DNA of 64,000 nt from Listeria goaensis (GCF_900186125.1 NZ_FYBQ01000010.1:1-64000); one strand, 5' to 3'. Shown: positions 9,516-18,782, counted from the stretch's first letter. The notes: generated from the letters alone by a model not told the origin. Program-made: numbers and translations.

Positions 9516-10508
9516 GTGGATGAGGTCATTAAATCAAGGTTATACCGCATGAACAGTAAAGAAAAGGTTCAAAAAGAAACAGGCGATTTCATCATGGATT
9601 ACCCGAAAAAATCGTTTTCTGAAAAAGATGGCAATATGAATTTGCTAAATGAATACTTTTTTCGAAATAAAGACATTTACATCAGTAAACATAACCGCTT
9701 TGCCGATTATCCGAACCACTCTCATCAATTTTTAGAGCTCAATTATATGCTCCGCGGACAGTGTCATCAAACGATTGAAGGAAAACCCGAAGTTTTAAAC
9801 AAAGGGGAACTTCTGCTACTCGACAGTGGTTGCCATCACTCAATCGGAGCGATGGGCGAGGAGGATATTTTGATCAACATTCTTTTTCGGGATAAAAATA
9901 TTAACCTAGAATGGCTGACCGGAATAAAGAAGAAAAACAGTCTCGTGTATGATTTTTTGTTAAACTCCAGCGTTTCTGGCAACCGTATGAAAAAATATAT
10001 TATCTTCAAAAGCGCCAATATCCCGCACATCCAGCAAATTTTAGATCAAATTATAACCGAATATTTTCGTGATGAAGAATTTTCAACCAAAATTATCACA
10101 CTATACTTGCCGATTTTATTTACCGAGCTCGTCCGCAAATGTGATACTTACTTGTCGGATGAGGTGCGCAGTTTGCACTCGGAAACGGACAACGTAGCGC
10201 TTAATACGCTACACTTAATTGAAAAAGAATACCGTGATATAACGCTTACAACAGCTGCTGATACGCTCGGCTACAATAAAAATTATTTAAGCAATGTCAT
10301 TAAAAAGAAAACAGGCCAAACATTCACCGAACTTGTTAACAAACAAAAAATTTTCGCCGCCAATTTATTAATCGAAACAACGAACATCCCCATTAACGCT
10401 ATTATCGAACAAGTCGGCTTCCAAAACAAAACACATTTTTACTCGCTCTACAAAATAAAATATGAAGCGCTCCCGTTAGAAAGGCGAAAAAAGAAAGTAT
10501 CTCCGTGA
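9516..10508 (+). CDS. AraC-family transcriptional regulator of the rhamnose operon
   Basis: 330 residues from GTG 9516, set behind AGGTGGTGA. The N-terminal half is a cupin-like sensor (NRFADYPNHSHQFLELNYMLRGQCHQ, GELLLLDSG). The C-terminal 100 residues carry two AraC helix-turn-helix units (LTTAADTLGYNKNYLSNVIKKKTGQTF; INAIIEQVGFQNKTHFYSLYKIKYE). It is divergent from the permease-rhaBADM-fucO operon across about 115 bases, so it is the likely L-rhamnose-responsive activator. It ends at a terminator that overlaps its stop codon. Confidence 0.87.
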   Translation: MDEVIKSRLYRMNSKEKVQKETGDFIMDYPKKSFSEKDGNMNLLNEYFFRNKDIYISKHNRFADYPNHSHQFLELNYMLRGQCHQTIEGKPEVLNKGELLLLDSGCHHSIGAMGEEDILINILFRDKNINLEWLTGIKKKNSLVYDFLLNSSVSGNRMKKYIIFKSANIPHIQQILDQIITEYFRDEEFSTKIITLYLPILFTELVRKCDTYLSDEVRSLHSETDNVALNTLHLIEKEYRDITLTTAADTLGYNKNYLSNVIKKKTGQTFTELVNKQKIFAANLLIETTNIPINAIIEQVGFQNKTHFYSLYKIKYEALPLERRKKKVSP

Positions 10509-10522
10509 TACTTTCTTTTTTT
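10491..10522 (+). terminator. Rho-independent terminator of the AraC gene
   Basis: AAGAAAGTAT and ATACTTTCTT form a 10-bp stem with loop CTCCGTG, followed by a T tract. The stop codon lies in the loop and 3' arm. Confidence 0.8.
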
Positions 10523-10531
10523 GAAAAGCTA

Positions 10532-10560
10532 TTGACAAACAAAATGCAAGCGATTACAAT
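10532..10560 (+). promoter_or_regulatory. Sigma-A promoter of the mannose-family PTS operon
   Basis: TTGACA (10532-10537) and TACAAT (10555-10560) are 17 bases apart. The start codon of the first GntR gene is 52 bases downstream. Confidence 0.8.
10545..10558 (+). promoter_or_regulatory. CcpA-binding site (cre) overlapping the promoter
   Basis: TGCAAGCGATTACA fits the cre consensus TGWAANCGNTNWCA at all but one position. It covers the spacer and -10 box, so CcpA binding should repress this operon when preferred sugars are present. Confidence 0.65.
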
Positions 10561-10611
10561 GAAGTTGGTATTAAAAATATATTTAGCTGTATCTTTTTAG
10601 GAGGTGTCGCC

Positions 10612-11343
10612 ATGGAGTACAAAGACATATCGCCGGCTATTCAAAGCGAGGAGCAGTTGCGGTTTCTTGTGCAAGAAAAAACAGCTAGTGGTGAAATCGA
10701 TATGCCATCGGAACGCGCGCTTGAAACAGAGCTAGGCGTAAGCCGGACAACGCTCAGGCGGACGCTTGATACGCTTGAAAAAGAGGCCATCGTGCAAAAA
10801 AGAAATCGCAAAGGCATGGTCATCAACACGAAACAAACCATTAATATTTTGAAAATGAATTCAATGAGTAGCCAGCTCCCCGGTGAGCAAATCATTACAG
10901 TGGTTTCAAATGAAGTAGCGAACGGGGTTCCTGAAGTCAACCAATTTCTTGGACTCGATTTAAATCAGCCGGTTTTCAAATTAATTCGTTTGCGGGAGGT
11001 TTCTGGAAGGCCGTTCTCTTTCGAAATATCGTACGTAGACATTCGGCGATTTGCGGGTATTGCGGCAATCGATTTTAACAATAGATCGCTCTACCATGTT
11101 TTAGAAAAGGAATTTAAAACGCGGCCAACCTACGGGCGAGAAGAGTTGCGCTTTGTGTCGGCGGACGAGGAGCTTTCAGATAGCTTGAAAGTCCCGCTTG
11201 AAACGCCGCTTTTCGAGGTTGTGAGTAAGGCGTTCGACCAAAATGATGAGCCAGTGGAATATAGTAAACAGTATCTTATTGGTAATCAAATTAAATATAA
11301 AATCAACGCGAAACATATTTTTGATTACTTGGAGGATGAGTGA
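10612..11343 (+). CDS. GntR-family regulator with UTRA domain (first of a tandem pair)
   Basis: 243 residues. The N-terminal winged helix (SERALETELGVSRTTLRRTLDTLEKEAIVQKRNRKG) is GntR-type; the rest is a UTRA effector domain (FKLIRLREVSGRPFSFEISYVD, PVEYSKQYLIG). Such regulators bind phosphorylated sugar or amino-sugar derivatives. ATG 10612 lies behind AGGAGGTG. Being first in the operon it should control its own PTS genes. It overlaps the next GntR gene by 4 bases or abuts it, depending on that gene's start. Confidence 0.87.
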   Translation: MEYKDISPAIQSEEQLRFLVQEKTASGEIDMPSERALETELGVSRTTLRRTLDTLEKEAIVQKRNRKGMVINTKQTINILKMNSMSSQLPGEQIITVVSNEVANGVPEVNQFLGLDLNQPVFKLIRLREVSGRPFSFEISYVDIRRFAGIAAIDFNNRSLYHVLEKEFKTRPTYGREELRFVSADEELSDSLKVPLETPLFEVVSKAFDQNDEPVEYSKQYLIGNQIKYKINAKHIFDYLEDE

Positions 11344-12047
11344 AGATGGGCGTAAAACAGCCACTTTTTGAGAAAATCGCGCAAGAAATAAAAGAAAAAA
11401 TTAATCGCGATGAATATAAAGCGGGAATGCTAATGCCAAATGAAACGGAATTGCAGGACATTTTTTCGAGTAGCCGAACTACGATTCGCCGCGCGGTGGA
11501 TTTACTTGTAAATGAAGGGCTTGTTATGCGAAAAAATGGTGTCGGACTTTATGTGCAGCCAAAATTAACCGCGCAAAACATTCTAGAGATGACAGGTGTT
11601 ATGAAAAATAACACCAATGAGGACTCGAAAAAGGAAATAAAAGACTTTTATGTGCGTAAAGCAGGGAAGTTTTATGCGGCAAAATTAGGCGTTAAGGAAA
11701 ATGAGCTTATTTATTACATTAAATTTACTCAAAAAAATGAGCGCGCAACAACGCTAGACATACTTGTTTTACCAATGCGTTTATATCCTAATTTACAAGC
11801 GAATGATTTTCAAATTATTAATGTCATAGAGCTTGTCAATTCAGGTAAATATAAATTGTTTGAGCTTGAGCAGGAACTTCAACTTATTTTAGCCGGTAAT
11901 GAGCAAATAAAATCAATGCATGTGCAAGAAAATGCCCCCGTATTCAAATTAAGTAGCCTGTTTTTTGCAGAAAACGGAGTGCCCATTGCCATTCAAAATC
12001 GTTATGAAGATGCCCAGTCAACCAAATATGTAGTCGATTTTAACTAA
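11340..12047 (+). CDS. GntR-family regulator with UTRA domain (second of a tandem pair)
   Basis: 235 residues from GTG 11340, or 233 from ATG 11346. GGAGG at 11331-11335 is 4 bases from the GTG and 10 from the ATG, so either is possible. The winged helix PNETELQDIFSSSRTTIRRAVDLLVNEGLV is followed by a UTRA domain. It is only distantly similar to the preceding regulator. Two UTRA regulators in a row in one operon are unusual and may sense different ligands or form a heteromer. Confidence 0.84.
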   Translation: MKMGVKQPLFEKIAQEIKEKINRDEYKAGMLMPNETELQDIFSSSRTTIRRAVDLLVNEGLVMRKNGVGLYVQPKLTAQNILEMTGVMKNNTNEDSKKEIKDFYVRKAGKFYAAKLGVKENELIYYIKFTQKNERATTLDILVLPMRLYPNLQANDFQIINVIELVNSGKYKLFELEQELQLILAGNEQIKSMHVQENAPVFKLSSLFFAENGVPIAIQNRYEDAQSTKYVVDFN

Positions 12048-12060
12048 GGAGGAAGAAAAA

Positions 12061-12528
12061 ATGATTCAATTTCTACGAGTGGATCACCGCTTGCTTCATG
12101 GACAAGTAGCGGTATCCTGGTTTAATGCACTAGACGTAAACACGATATTGGTCGCCAATGATAGCGTTGCCGCAGATGATTTTCGAAAATCTGCCATTCG
12201 TTTGGCTAAACCTGAAGCGGCGAAGTTAGTAATGAAGAGTATAGAAGAGAGTGTCCAAGCTATTAATTCCGGAGTCACAGACAAGTATAACTTGCTCATT
12301 GTAGTGGAATCGGTTGAAGACGCTTACAAACTAATCGAAGGCACAAATGGCAAAATTCCAATGTTGAATTTAGGTGGAACGAAGCAGCGAGAAGGCACGA
12401 CCAATTTTTCTAAGGCGGTAAATCTGACGGCGAACGAAGTTGAGCGCTTGAACGATTTGAAAAAACGGAATATTGACATTTTTATCCAACAAGTACCGAA
12501 CGAAAAGAAAGTCACTTTTGAGGCATAA
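12061..12528 (+). CDS. PTS EIIB, mannose/fructose/sorbose family
   Basis: 155 residues. The phosphorylated histidine lies in RVDHRLLHGQV (H13). MLNLGG and TNFSKAVNLT are also conserved in the family. It passes phosphate from EIIA to the incoming sugar at the IIC-IID complex on the inner face of the membrane. ATG 12061 follows AGGAGGAAG. First transport gene of the operon. Confidence 0.92.
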   Translation: MIQFLRVDHRLLHGQVAVSWFNALDVNTILVANDSVAADDFRKSAIRLAKPEAAKLVMKSIEESVQAINSGVTDKYNLLIVVESVEDAYKLIEGTNGKIPMLNLGGTKQREGTTNFSKAVNLTANEVERLNDLKKRNIDIFIQQVPNEKKVTFEA

Positions 12529-12550
12529 ACTTAGAAAGAAGGGCTAAATT

Positions 12551-13369
12551 ATGGAAAATATTGTAACAGCAATTTTGTTGGCACTGGTTGCAATGCTTGC
12601 AAATGGAGAATACTTATTTGGTTCATCCATGCTATCAAGGCCACTTGTAACATGTACGCTCGCAGGTCTTATTATGGGGGATGTTCAGATGGGCATCATT
12701 ATGGGAGCCACTTTAGAATTAGCGTTTGTTGGTTCCTTTTCCATCGGTGCGTCGATTCCGCCGGAGATTATTTCAGGCAGCATCTTAGGAACTGCTTTTG
12801 CGATAGCGACTGGGGAAAGCACAGCGGTAGCATTAGCGCTGGGGATTCCAATCGCTTCCCTTGTTTTAGTCGTAAAAAATCTCTGTTTTATCTTTGTTCT
12901 ACCTTATTTTGTGCATAAAGCTGACCGCTATGCTTTGGAGGGGAATTCCAGTGGGATAAGTCGAATGCAGCTTCTGGGAGGCTTCTTATCCATTAACTTG
13001 CCGATAGGGATTATCGTCGCGGTTTCTTACCTTGTCGGGAGCCCTGTTATTCAAACGGTTCTTGATGCTATTCCGCAATTTGTTATTACGGGTCTAGGGA
13101 TTGCGACAGGACTTCTTCCAGCTTACGGTTTCGCGTTACTACTTAAACTAATGATTAATAAAAAGAATGCGGTATTCTTTGTTTTCGGTTTTGCTTTAGC
13201 CGTTTATTTAAAAGTACCTGTTACTGGTGTTGCCATTTTTGCCGCTTGTTTAGCGCTAATTTTAACTGGCTATGCGACACTCAAAAATGATAATTCGCCA
13301 AAAAATGACCAGACAAAACCAGCTCTTGCAAATGATGGGGGGATTAACTATGAAGATGAAGAATTCTGA
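12551..13369 (+). CDS. PTS EIIC, mannose family
   Basis: 272 residues, very hydrophobic, with the family motif GDVQMGIIMGATLEL and SIPPEIISGSI. It forms the substrate channel with EIID. The charged tail overlaps the start of the EIID gene by 20 bases, so the two are translationally coupled. Confidence 0.92.
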   Translation: MENIVTAILLALVAMLANGEYLFGSSMLSRPLVTCTLAGLIMGDVQMGIIMGATLELAFVGSFSIGASIPPEIISGSILGTAFAIATGESTAVALALGIPIASLVLVVKNLCFIFVLPYFVHKADRYALEGNSSGISRMQLLGGFLSINLPIGIIVAVSYLVGSPVIQTVLDAIPQFVITGLGIATGLLPAYGFALLLKLMINKKNAVFFVFGFALAVYLKVPVTGVAIFAACLALILTGYATLKNDNSPKNDQTKPALANDGGINYEDEEF

Positions 13370-14171
13370 TGTACTCACTAAAAAAGATTTGATGAAAGTT
13401 TTCTGGCGCTCATTCACAATGGAATGGTCGTGGAACTATGAGCGGCAATCAAATCTCGGTTACGGATTTTCAATGTTACCAGCACTAAATAAGATTTTTA
13501 AAAATGACAAAGATCAAAAAATCGCTTCTTATCAAAGGCATTTAGAGTTTTATAACGTCACACCGTGGCTCTCTACATTTCCGCTAGGGATTTCAATCGC
13601 GATGGAGGAACAAGCTGCCAAAGAAAAAGATTTTGACACAGACTCCATTAATAATATTAAAGTGGCGCTCATGGGCCCATTAAGCGGAATTGGCGACTCG
13701 TTCTTTTGGGGAACATTACGCGTTATTGCAACGGGAATCGGGACTTCACTTGCCCTGCAGGGAAATATTTTAGGCCCCATTCTGTTCCTTCTTATTTTCA
13801 ATATTCCAGCTATTCTGACTCGTTATTACGGTTTGTTTGTCGGCTATAATATTGGAGCTAACTTTATTGAGAAAATCCAAAAGACAGGTTTAATGGATAA
13901 ATTATCTTACGGCGCGTCCATTATTGGGTTAGGTGTTGTTGGCGCGATGGTAGCCACCATGGTAAGCATAAATATGCCGTTTAAATTCGGTACGGGAAAA
14001 GAAGCCGTCAGTATTCAAAGTATTTTTGATGGCATTGTTCCAGGGATTCTAGTGCTTGGCTTCACGTTCTTCATCTTTTGGCTAGATAAAAAAGGACTTA
14101 AAGCGCATTGGATACTCCTTTTAATCGCAGGAATTGGAATTTTAGGAGCCTTTACAGGATTATTAAAATAA
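13350..14171 (+). CDS. PTS EIID, mannose family
   Basis: 273 residues from ATG 13350 behind GGGGGG. The family signatures are FWRSFTMEWSWNYERQ and ALMGPLSGIGDSFFWGTLR. It is mostly cytosolic at the N-terminus with C-terminal membrane helices. Earlier in-frame ATGs lie within the EIIC gene and would give an atypical N-terminus. Confidence 0.92.
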   Translation: MKMKNSDVLTKKDLMKVFWRSFTMEWSWNYERQSNLGYGFSMLPALNKIFKNDKDQKIASYQRHLEFYNVTPWLSTFPLGISIAMEEQAAKEKDFDTDSINNIKVALMGPLSGIGDSFFWGTLRVIATGIGTSLALQGNILGPILFLLIFNIPAILTRYYGLFVGYNIGANFIEKIQKTGLMDKLSYGASIIGLGVVGAMVATMVSINMPFKFGTGKEAVSIQSIFDGIVPGILVLGFTFFIFWLDKKGLKAHWILLLIAGIGILGAFTGLLK

Positions 14172-14184
14172 AGCGGGTGAAAAA

Positions 14185-15249
14185 ATGAAAAATATGGAAC
14201 ATTATATTCATGCAGAACCAGAAATATATACAAATATTATGCGAAATCGCAAACAAATTTTAGCAGAAATCATTCAAATGGAGCATAAAACGTATCATTC
14301 CATCGTCATTTTTGCTACAGGATCAAGTTCGAATGCGGCTTTCGGGGCACAACTTTATATGAGCGCGAAACTAGGTATACCCGTTTATATAGAAGAGCCG
14401 TCTATTTCTGGAAATTACATGCTTCATTTGGATAAAAATACGTTATATGTGGCGATTTCGCAAGGCGGCCATAGTTATTCTACCATCCATCTTGTGGAAG
14501 AAATTCAAAAACGAGGCGGTACAATTTTTACGGTGACAAGTGATGTGACTAGTCCAATCGCAAAAGCGGCTGAGCACGTCATTGAAATGGGCATGGGCAT
14601 TGAAGAAATGCCATATGTGACGGCAGGCTACAGCGCGACGATTCTCATCTTGAATTTACTGGCGCTTGAAATGGCATTAGCAACTGGAAAAGTAACGACC
14701 GAACAATATGAATTTGATTTGGCTGAAATGCAAAAAATCGCTACCAAATTGCCAGCGCTTATCACGAAAGCGATCAAATGGGTAGACGAACGCACGCCTG
14801 AATGGTTAAAGGCGAACCGAATTTTCTTTATTGGCTACGGAAGCACGTATGGTGTAGCGCGCGAAGGAGAAACAAAAGTAACCGAAACCATTCGAATTAC
14901 GGCGTTTGGCAAAGAGTTAGAAGAATACATGCACGGACCATATATTGGTTTATCTGCAGATGATTATGTGATTTTCTTGGAACCGGAAGGGATACTTTTG
15001 GAACGCGCGGATAAATTGAAGGAGTTTTTGCACGGACATGTTTCGCGTGTAGAGACCATTTATGCGAATGGGGACAAAGCGAAACATGGAGATTTAGCGC
15101 TGGACATTCAAACAGAGGAACTACTCGCCTCGCTATTTATGACGGTGCCTGTTCATCTGCTCGCGTTTAAAGTGTCGCAGGAAAAGGGCATCAATTTGGA
15201 AAAATCCGCATTCCCGGAATTTGACACAATTACAAAATCGAAAATTTGA
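14185..15249 (+). CDS. Double-SIS-domain sugar-phosphate enzyme, GfrE/FrlB-like deglycase candidate
   Basis: 354 residues with two sugar-isomerase (SIS) domains. ATGSSSNAAFGAQ and ISQGGHSYSTI are the sugar-phosphate loops of the first; GYGSTYGVAREGETKVTET and EEYMHGPYIGL mark the second. The layout resembles the isomerase half of GlmS and the deglycases that release glucose-6-phosphate from phosphorylated Amadori or Heyns compounds. With a mannose-family PTS and a second FrlB-like enzyme beside it, glycated amino-acid use is the best guess. An amino-sugar isomerase is an alternative. Confidence 0.7.
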   Translation: MKNMEHYIHAEPEIYTNIMRNRKQILAEIIQMEHKTYHSIVIFATGSSSNAAFGAQLYMSAKLGIPVYIEEPSISGNYMLHLDKNTLYVAISQGGHSYSTIHLVEEIQKRGGTIFTVTSDVTSPIAKAAEHVIEMGMGIEEMPYVTAGYSATILILNLLALEMALATGKVTTEQYEFDLAEMQKIATKLPALITKAIKWVDERTPEWLKANRIFFIGYGSTYGVAREGETKVTETIRITAFGKELEEYMHGPYIGLSADDYVIFLEPEGILLERADKLKEFLHGHVSRVETIYANGDKAKHGDLALDIQTEELLASLFMTVPVHLLAFKVSQEKGINLEKSAFPEFDTITKSKI

Positions 15250-15269
15250 AGAGAAAGGCAGGACTAGCA

Positions 15270-16265
15270 ATGCTAAAATTTGACGAAGGAAAAGTATTAA
15301 AAAATATGGAGGGGGCGTTAAAATTACGTCCGCAAATTAATGAGGTTATTGATCATGTCTTTAACCGAGGCTTTAGTAACATATGCTGGTTAGGTATTGG
15401 AGGCACTTACGCGTCAGCTATGCAGGCGGTTGTGCACATGAAAGAGAGAACGGAGCTTGAAACTTTTTATGAAAACGCCGCCGTGTTTCTAACGACAGGG
15501 AATAAGCGAGTGACGAAAGATACGTTTGTTGTGGTTTCATCGGTCACAGGTAGCACAGAAGAGGTTGTGCAAGCCGTCAAAAAGTGTAACGCGCTTGGCG
15601 CAACGGTTCTTGGTTTCATTGATAAAGCCGATGCGGAACTAGCTTCGCTTGTTGACCATTTAATTTCCTATCCGCTAAACGAACAATTGAAATTCTTCAT
15701 GGTGGGGGACCGCTTTATGCATTTGGCTGGCGAGTTTGCCGAGTATGACGAGTTTTATAATGAAATGGATCAACATTTTGCAAAAGGCATTGTTGAAATT
15801 GAAAAATCCGCCGACGCATTTGGGCGTGAATTTGCCGAAAAACACCATCGCGATGACATTCATTATTTTGTAGGCGCCGGGAACCAGTGGGGCGCAACGT
15901 ATTCCTACGCCATGTGTTACTGGGAAGAGCAGCACTGGATTAAAACGAAATCAATTGAGGCGCATGAATTTTTCCACGGCATGTTTGAAATTGTTGAGCG
16001 TGATACACCAGTAACGATTTATGTAACCGAAGATAGCCAGCGCGCATTAAGTGAACGAGTCGCCCGTTTTATTCCACAAATTTGCGGCAACTATACAATC
16101 ATCGATGCAAAAGACTACGCTTTGCCTGGCATTTCAGAAAAATTCAGAGGCATCTTATCCCCGTTCATCATTCATGCTGTAAACAACCGAATTGATGTGC
16201 ATATCGAGCGTTTAAATCGCCATCCAATGGAAATCAGACGCTACTATCGTCAATTAGACTATTAA
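15270..16265 (+). CDS. FrlB-like fructoselysine-6-phosphate deglycase (SIS domains)
   Basis: 331 residues from ATG 15270 behind AAAGGCAGG. LGIGGTYASAMQA and VSSVTGSTEEVVQA are the first SIS site; WIKTKSIEAHEFFHGMFEIVE matches the region around the catalytic glutamate and histidine of FrlB. FrlB-type enzymes split fructoselysine-6-phosphate into lysine and glucose-6-phosphate. The exact amino acid cannot be read from sequence. A start further upstream would overlap the preceding gene. Confidence 0.78.
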   Translation: MLKFDEGKVLKNMEGALKLRPQINEVIDHVFNRGFSNICWLGIGGTYASAMQAVVHMKERTELETFYENAAVFLTTGNKRVTKDTFVVVSSVTGSTEEVVQAVKKCNALGATVLGFIDKADAELASLVDHLISYPLNEQLKFFMVGDRFMHLAGEFAEYDEFYNEMDQHFAKGIVEIEKSADAFGREFAEKHHRDDIHYFVGAGNQWGATYSYAMCYWEEQHWIKTKSIEAHEFFHGMFEIVERDTPVTIYVTEDSQRALSERVARFIPQICGNYTIIDAKDYALPGISEKFRGILSPFIIHAVNNRIDVHIERLNRHPMEIRRYYRQLDY

Positions 16266-16281
16266 AAAGGCGGTTTTGAAA

Positions 16282-16698
16282 ATGACAGCAATTTTTGTTT
16301 GCACGCACGGGAATGCCGCAGAAGAATTAATTCGCTCAGCGGAAATGATTTGCGGCACGCAGAAAAATACCAGTTTTGTCCCATTCGAAGTGGGAGAAAC
16401 GCCTGAAAACCTACAAAGCAAAATCATGCAGGAAATCAGCAATTTAAATGTAGAAGAAGGCGTTTTATTCCTCACTGATTTAAAAGGAGGCACCCCCTTT
16501 AATGTGCTAGTCACGCTTCTTCTGAATTTTAGTCAGACAGAGCTTGTAACGGGCGTGAATATACCGCTACTGCTAGAAGCATTTATAAACCGAGAGAGCT
16601 TACCGCTAAACGTGTTAGCGAATCAAATTATTGAAGCGGGAAAACAAGGTGTTTATCAATATGTGGCGCCGGTCGATCAAATGGAAGATGATTTTTAA
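16282..16698 (+). CDS. PTS EIIA, mannose family
   Basis: 138 residues from ATG 16282 behind AAGGCGG; a TTG two codons earlier is too close to the ribosome site. The active histidine lies in FVCTHGNAAEE (H9 from this start), and LTDLKGGTPFN is the second family motif. It receives phosphate from HPr. It is the last gene of the operon, followed by a terminator. Confidence 0.9.
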   Translation: MTAIFVCTHGNAAEELIRSAEMICGTQKNTSFVPFEVGETPENLQSKIMQEISNLNVEEGVLFLTDLKGGTPFNVLVTLLLNFSQTELVTGVNIPLLLEAFINRESLPLNVLANQIIEAGKQGVYQYVAPVDQMEDDF

Positions 16699-16710
16699 GT
16701 TCGATAAATT

Positions 16711-16745
16711 AAAAAGAAGCAAGCCAGTTGGCTTGCTTCTTTTCT
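16711..16745. terminator. Bidirectional Rho-independent terminator
   Basis: AAGAAGCAAGCC (16714-16725) pairs with GGCTTGCTTCTT (16730-16741) around AGTT. A residues on the left and T residues on the right allow it to serve both convergent PTS operons. Confidence 0.88.
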
Positions 16746-16749
16746 TACC

Positions 16750-17070
16750 TTATTTTGTACGATATAACTCAACAATTTCTTTTGCTAAATCCTTGAAAGT
16801 GATAGCGTTCATTAAGTGGTCTTGAGCATGAACAAGAAGTAGTGATACTTCTGTTTTTTCACCACGAGCTTCACCTTGGATTAAAGCAGTTTGAGAATGA
16901 TGAGCCTCGAGTAAAGCGTCTTCGGCAAGTTTAATTTGCTCGTCAGCTTTATCGAAATCTCCCTTTTTAGCGGCATCAATTGCGAGCATTGCATCGCTTT
17001 TAGCATTACCACCAAAAACGATTAGCCCCATAATTGTTTGTTCTAGATTTTCAGAATTCATGTTCAACAC
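16750..17070 (-). CDS. PTS EIIA, lactose/cellobiose family
   Basis: 106 residues, all helical. The phosphorylated histidine is in LLEAHHSQTALIQ; LLVHAQDHLMNA is also typical. It is the last gene of a IIB-IIC-IIA operon. L. monocytogenes has an equivalent arrangement upstream of kdp as remembered. Confidence 0.92.
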   Translation of the reverse strand: MLNMNSENLEQTIMGLIVFGGNAKSDAMLAIDAAKKGDFDKADEQIKLAEDALLEAHHSQTALIQGEARGEKTEVSLLLVHAQDHLMNAITFKDLAKEIVELYRTK

Positions 17071-17099
17071 GTCCTTAAAGTGTAGAGTTCAAGTTGAAA

Positions 17100-18401
17100 T
17101 TATTTTGCTTCCTCAGCAGCAGCCTCTTTTTCACGTTTAAGCTCTTGAACTTGAGCCATTTTCGCGAATGGAAGGTAGATAATAACAGCGACAACTAAGT
17201 TCACTGCGGCTAAAATACCACCTGACAAGCTTTGTGTTGCTAAGGCACCACCGATAATTGGCGGAGTAGTCCAAGGTGTGATAACTGTTGCAGCTGGAAC
17301 AAGTCCAAGTACAGTTGCAAAGTAAGCAATTGTTACAAGAATCATTGGTGTCAAGATATAAGGAATGAAGAAGATTGGGTTTAACACAATTGGTAAACCA
17401 AACATCATCGGTTCATTAATCATGAACACACCTGGTGCAGCAGATAATTTAGATACTGTCATGTAAGCTTTATGTTTACGAGCTACTAGGAAAATCGCAA
17501 TGATAAGACCTAGAGTCGCCCCTGTACCACCTAAGTTTACGAAAGAATCGAAGAAAGGTTTGTTAACGATATAAGGGATTTTGTCGCCTGCTTCTAGAGC
17601 TTTTACGTTAGCTTCGATTGCAGGAACGTTAATTGTTTGCATAAATGGATCGATGATGTTTGCACCATGCAAACCAAAGAACCATAGGAATGAAGAAATA
17701 AATGCTAATAGTAAAGCAACTGGCAACGAGTTAGCAAGACCCATGAATGGTTCTTGAACAAGTTTGTAGAATTCGCCAACTAAATCTGTAATACCTGCAG
17801 CTTGGAAGAAAGCTGTAATTAAAGCGAAAATTGAAACGGTAATCATCGAAGGGAATAATGCAGCAAATGAACGAGCAACTGCTGGTGGAACCCCTTCAGG
17901 CATTTTGATAATCAGTTTTGAGTTTCCACTTAAACGAGTGAAAATTTCAGTTGAAATTAAAGAAATAATAAGTGCTAAGAATAAACCAGCAGATCCAAGA
18001 CCCGCGACACTTCCAGCCCCGTCAGTAACGGTAACGAATCCAGCGCCGATTGCAAAGAAAGAAGCAACAGATACGACACCAGAAGATAAAGCATCTTTGT
18101 CATAAGATTTGGCAAGGTTGTAAGCTACTGTAAAAGCAATAAAAAGACCTAAAATAGCGAAAGTACCAGCCCAAATGTTACCACCGAAGGCTTGCCATTT
18201 TCCTTCCCCAAAAATGTTATTCATCATCGGGATATAACCAGGGATTGGTAAGTTGTTAATTAGTACGGCGAACGAACCGAGAATCATTAGTGGCATTGTC
18301 GCGATGAAACCATCACGCACGGCTACTAAATGACGTTGTGCACCGATTTTAGCTGCGTATGGAATGAAGTGCTTCTCCATAAATGCAATAAAACCATTCA
18401 T
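17100..18401 (-). CDS. PTS EIIC, cellobiose family
   Basis: 433 residues with about ten membrane segments. MEKHFIPYAAKIGAQRHLVAVRDG at the start, FFGLHGANII and LGGTGATLGL are signatures of the cellobiose/oligo-beta-glucoside IIC family. It imports and phosphorylates beta-glucosides with the flanking IIA and IIB. The C-terminus is a short charged tail (KREKEAAAEEAK). Confidence 0.93.
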   Translation of the reverse strand: MNGFIAFMEKHFIPYAAKIGAQRHLVAVRDGFIATMPLMILGSFAVLINNLPIPGYIPMMNNIFGEGKWQAFGGNIWAGTFAILGLFIAFTVAYNLAKSYDKDALSSGVVSVASFFAIGAGFVTVTDGAGSVAGLGSAGLFLALIISLISTEIFTRLSGNSKLIIKMPEGVPPAVARSFAALFPSMITVSIFALITAFFQAAGITDLVGEFYKLVQEPFMGLANSLPVALLLAFISSFLWFFGLHGANIIDPFMQTINVPAIEANVKALEAGDKIPYIVNKPFFDSFVNLGGTGATLGLIIAIFLVARKHKAYMTVSKLSAAPGVFMINEPMMFGLPIVLNPIFFIPYILTPMILVTIAYFATVLGLVPAATVITPWTTPPIIGGALATQSLSGGILAAVNLVVAVIIYLPFAKMAQVQELKREKEAAAEEAK

Positions 18402-18476
18402 TTAAAAAATCTCCTTTTTTGTGGCCTTTAAAAGAACCATTAATTTATAGTAAGGGTTGCCCCTTTGCTAACAAAA

Positions 18477-18782
18477 TTATTTCATTAACTCTTTAGCTTG
18501 TTCTAAAACTTTGTCGCCTTTCATCATTCCGTAGTCAATGCTGTTAATCACGCCTAGCGGAATACCTTTTGGCTCTAATTTTTTCTTCATGTTTCCTTCT
18601 AAGAAACGAACTTGTGGACCAAGTAGTAAAACATCGATTTCATCTAAGTGTTTATCAGCTTCCGCTTCAGCAACAGCAAAGATTTTTGCTTCCATACCTT
18701 CCGCTTCAGCAGCTTTTTCCATTTTAGTTACAAGCAAGCTAGTGGACATACCAGCGGAGCATACTAACATAATCGTTTTCAT
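18477..18782 (-). CDS. PTS EIIB, cellobiose family
   Basis: 101 residues. The phosphorylated cysteine is C8 in IMLVCSAGMSTSLL. First gene of the operon, with ATG 18782 behind GGAGGG. A sigma-54 promoter lies 43 bases upstream of the start. Confidence 0.93.
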   Translation of the reverse strand: MKTIMLVCSAGMSTSLLVTKMEKAAEAEGMEAKIFAVAEAEADKHLDEIDVLLLGPQVRFLEGNMKKKLEPKGIPLGVINSIDYGMMKGDKVLEQAKELMK

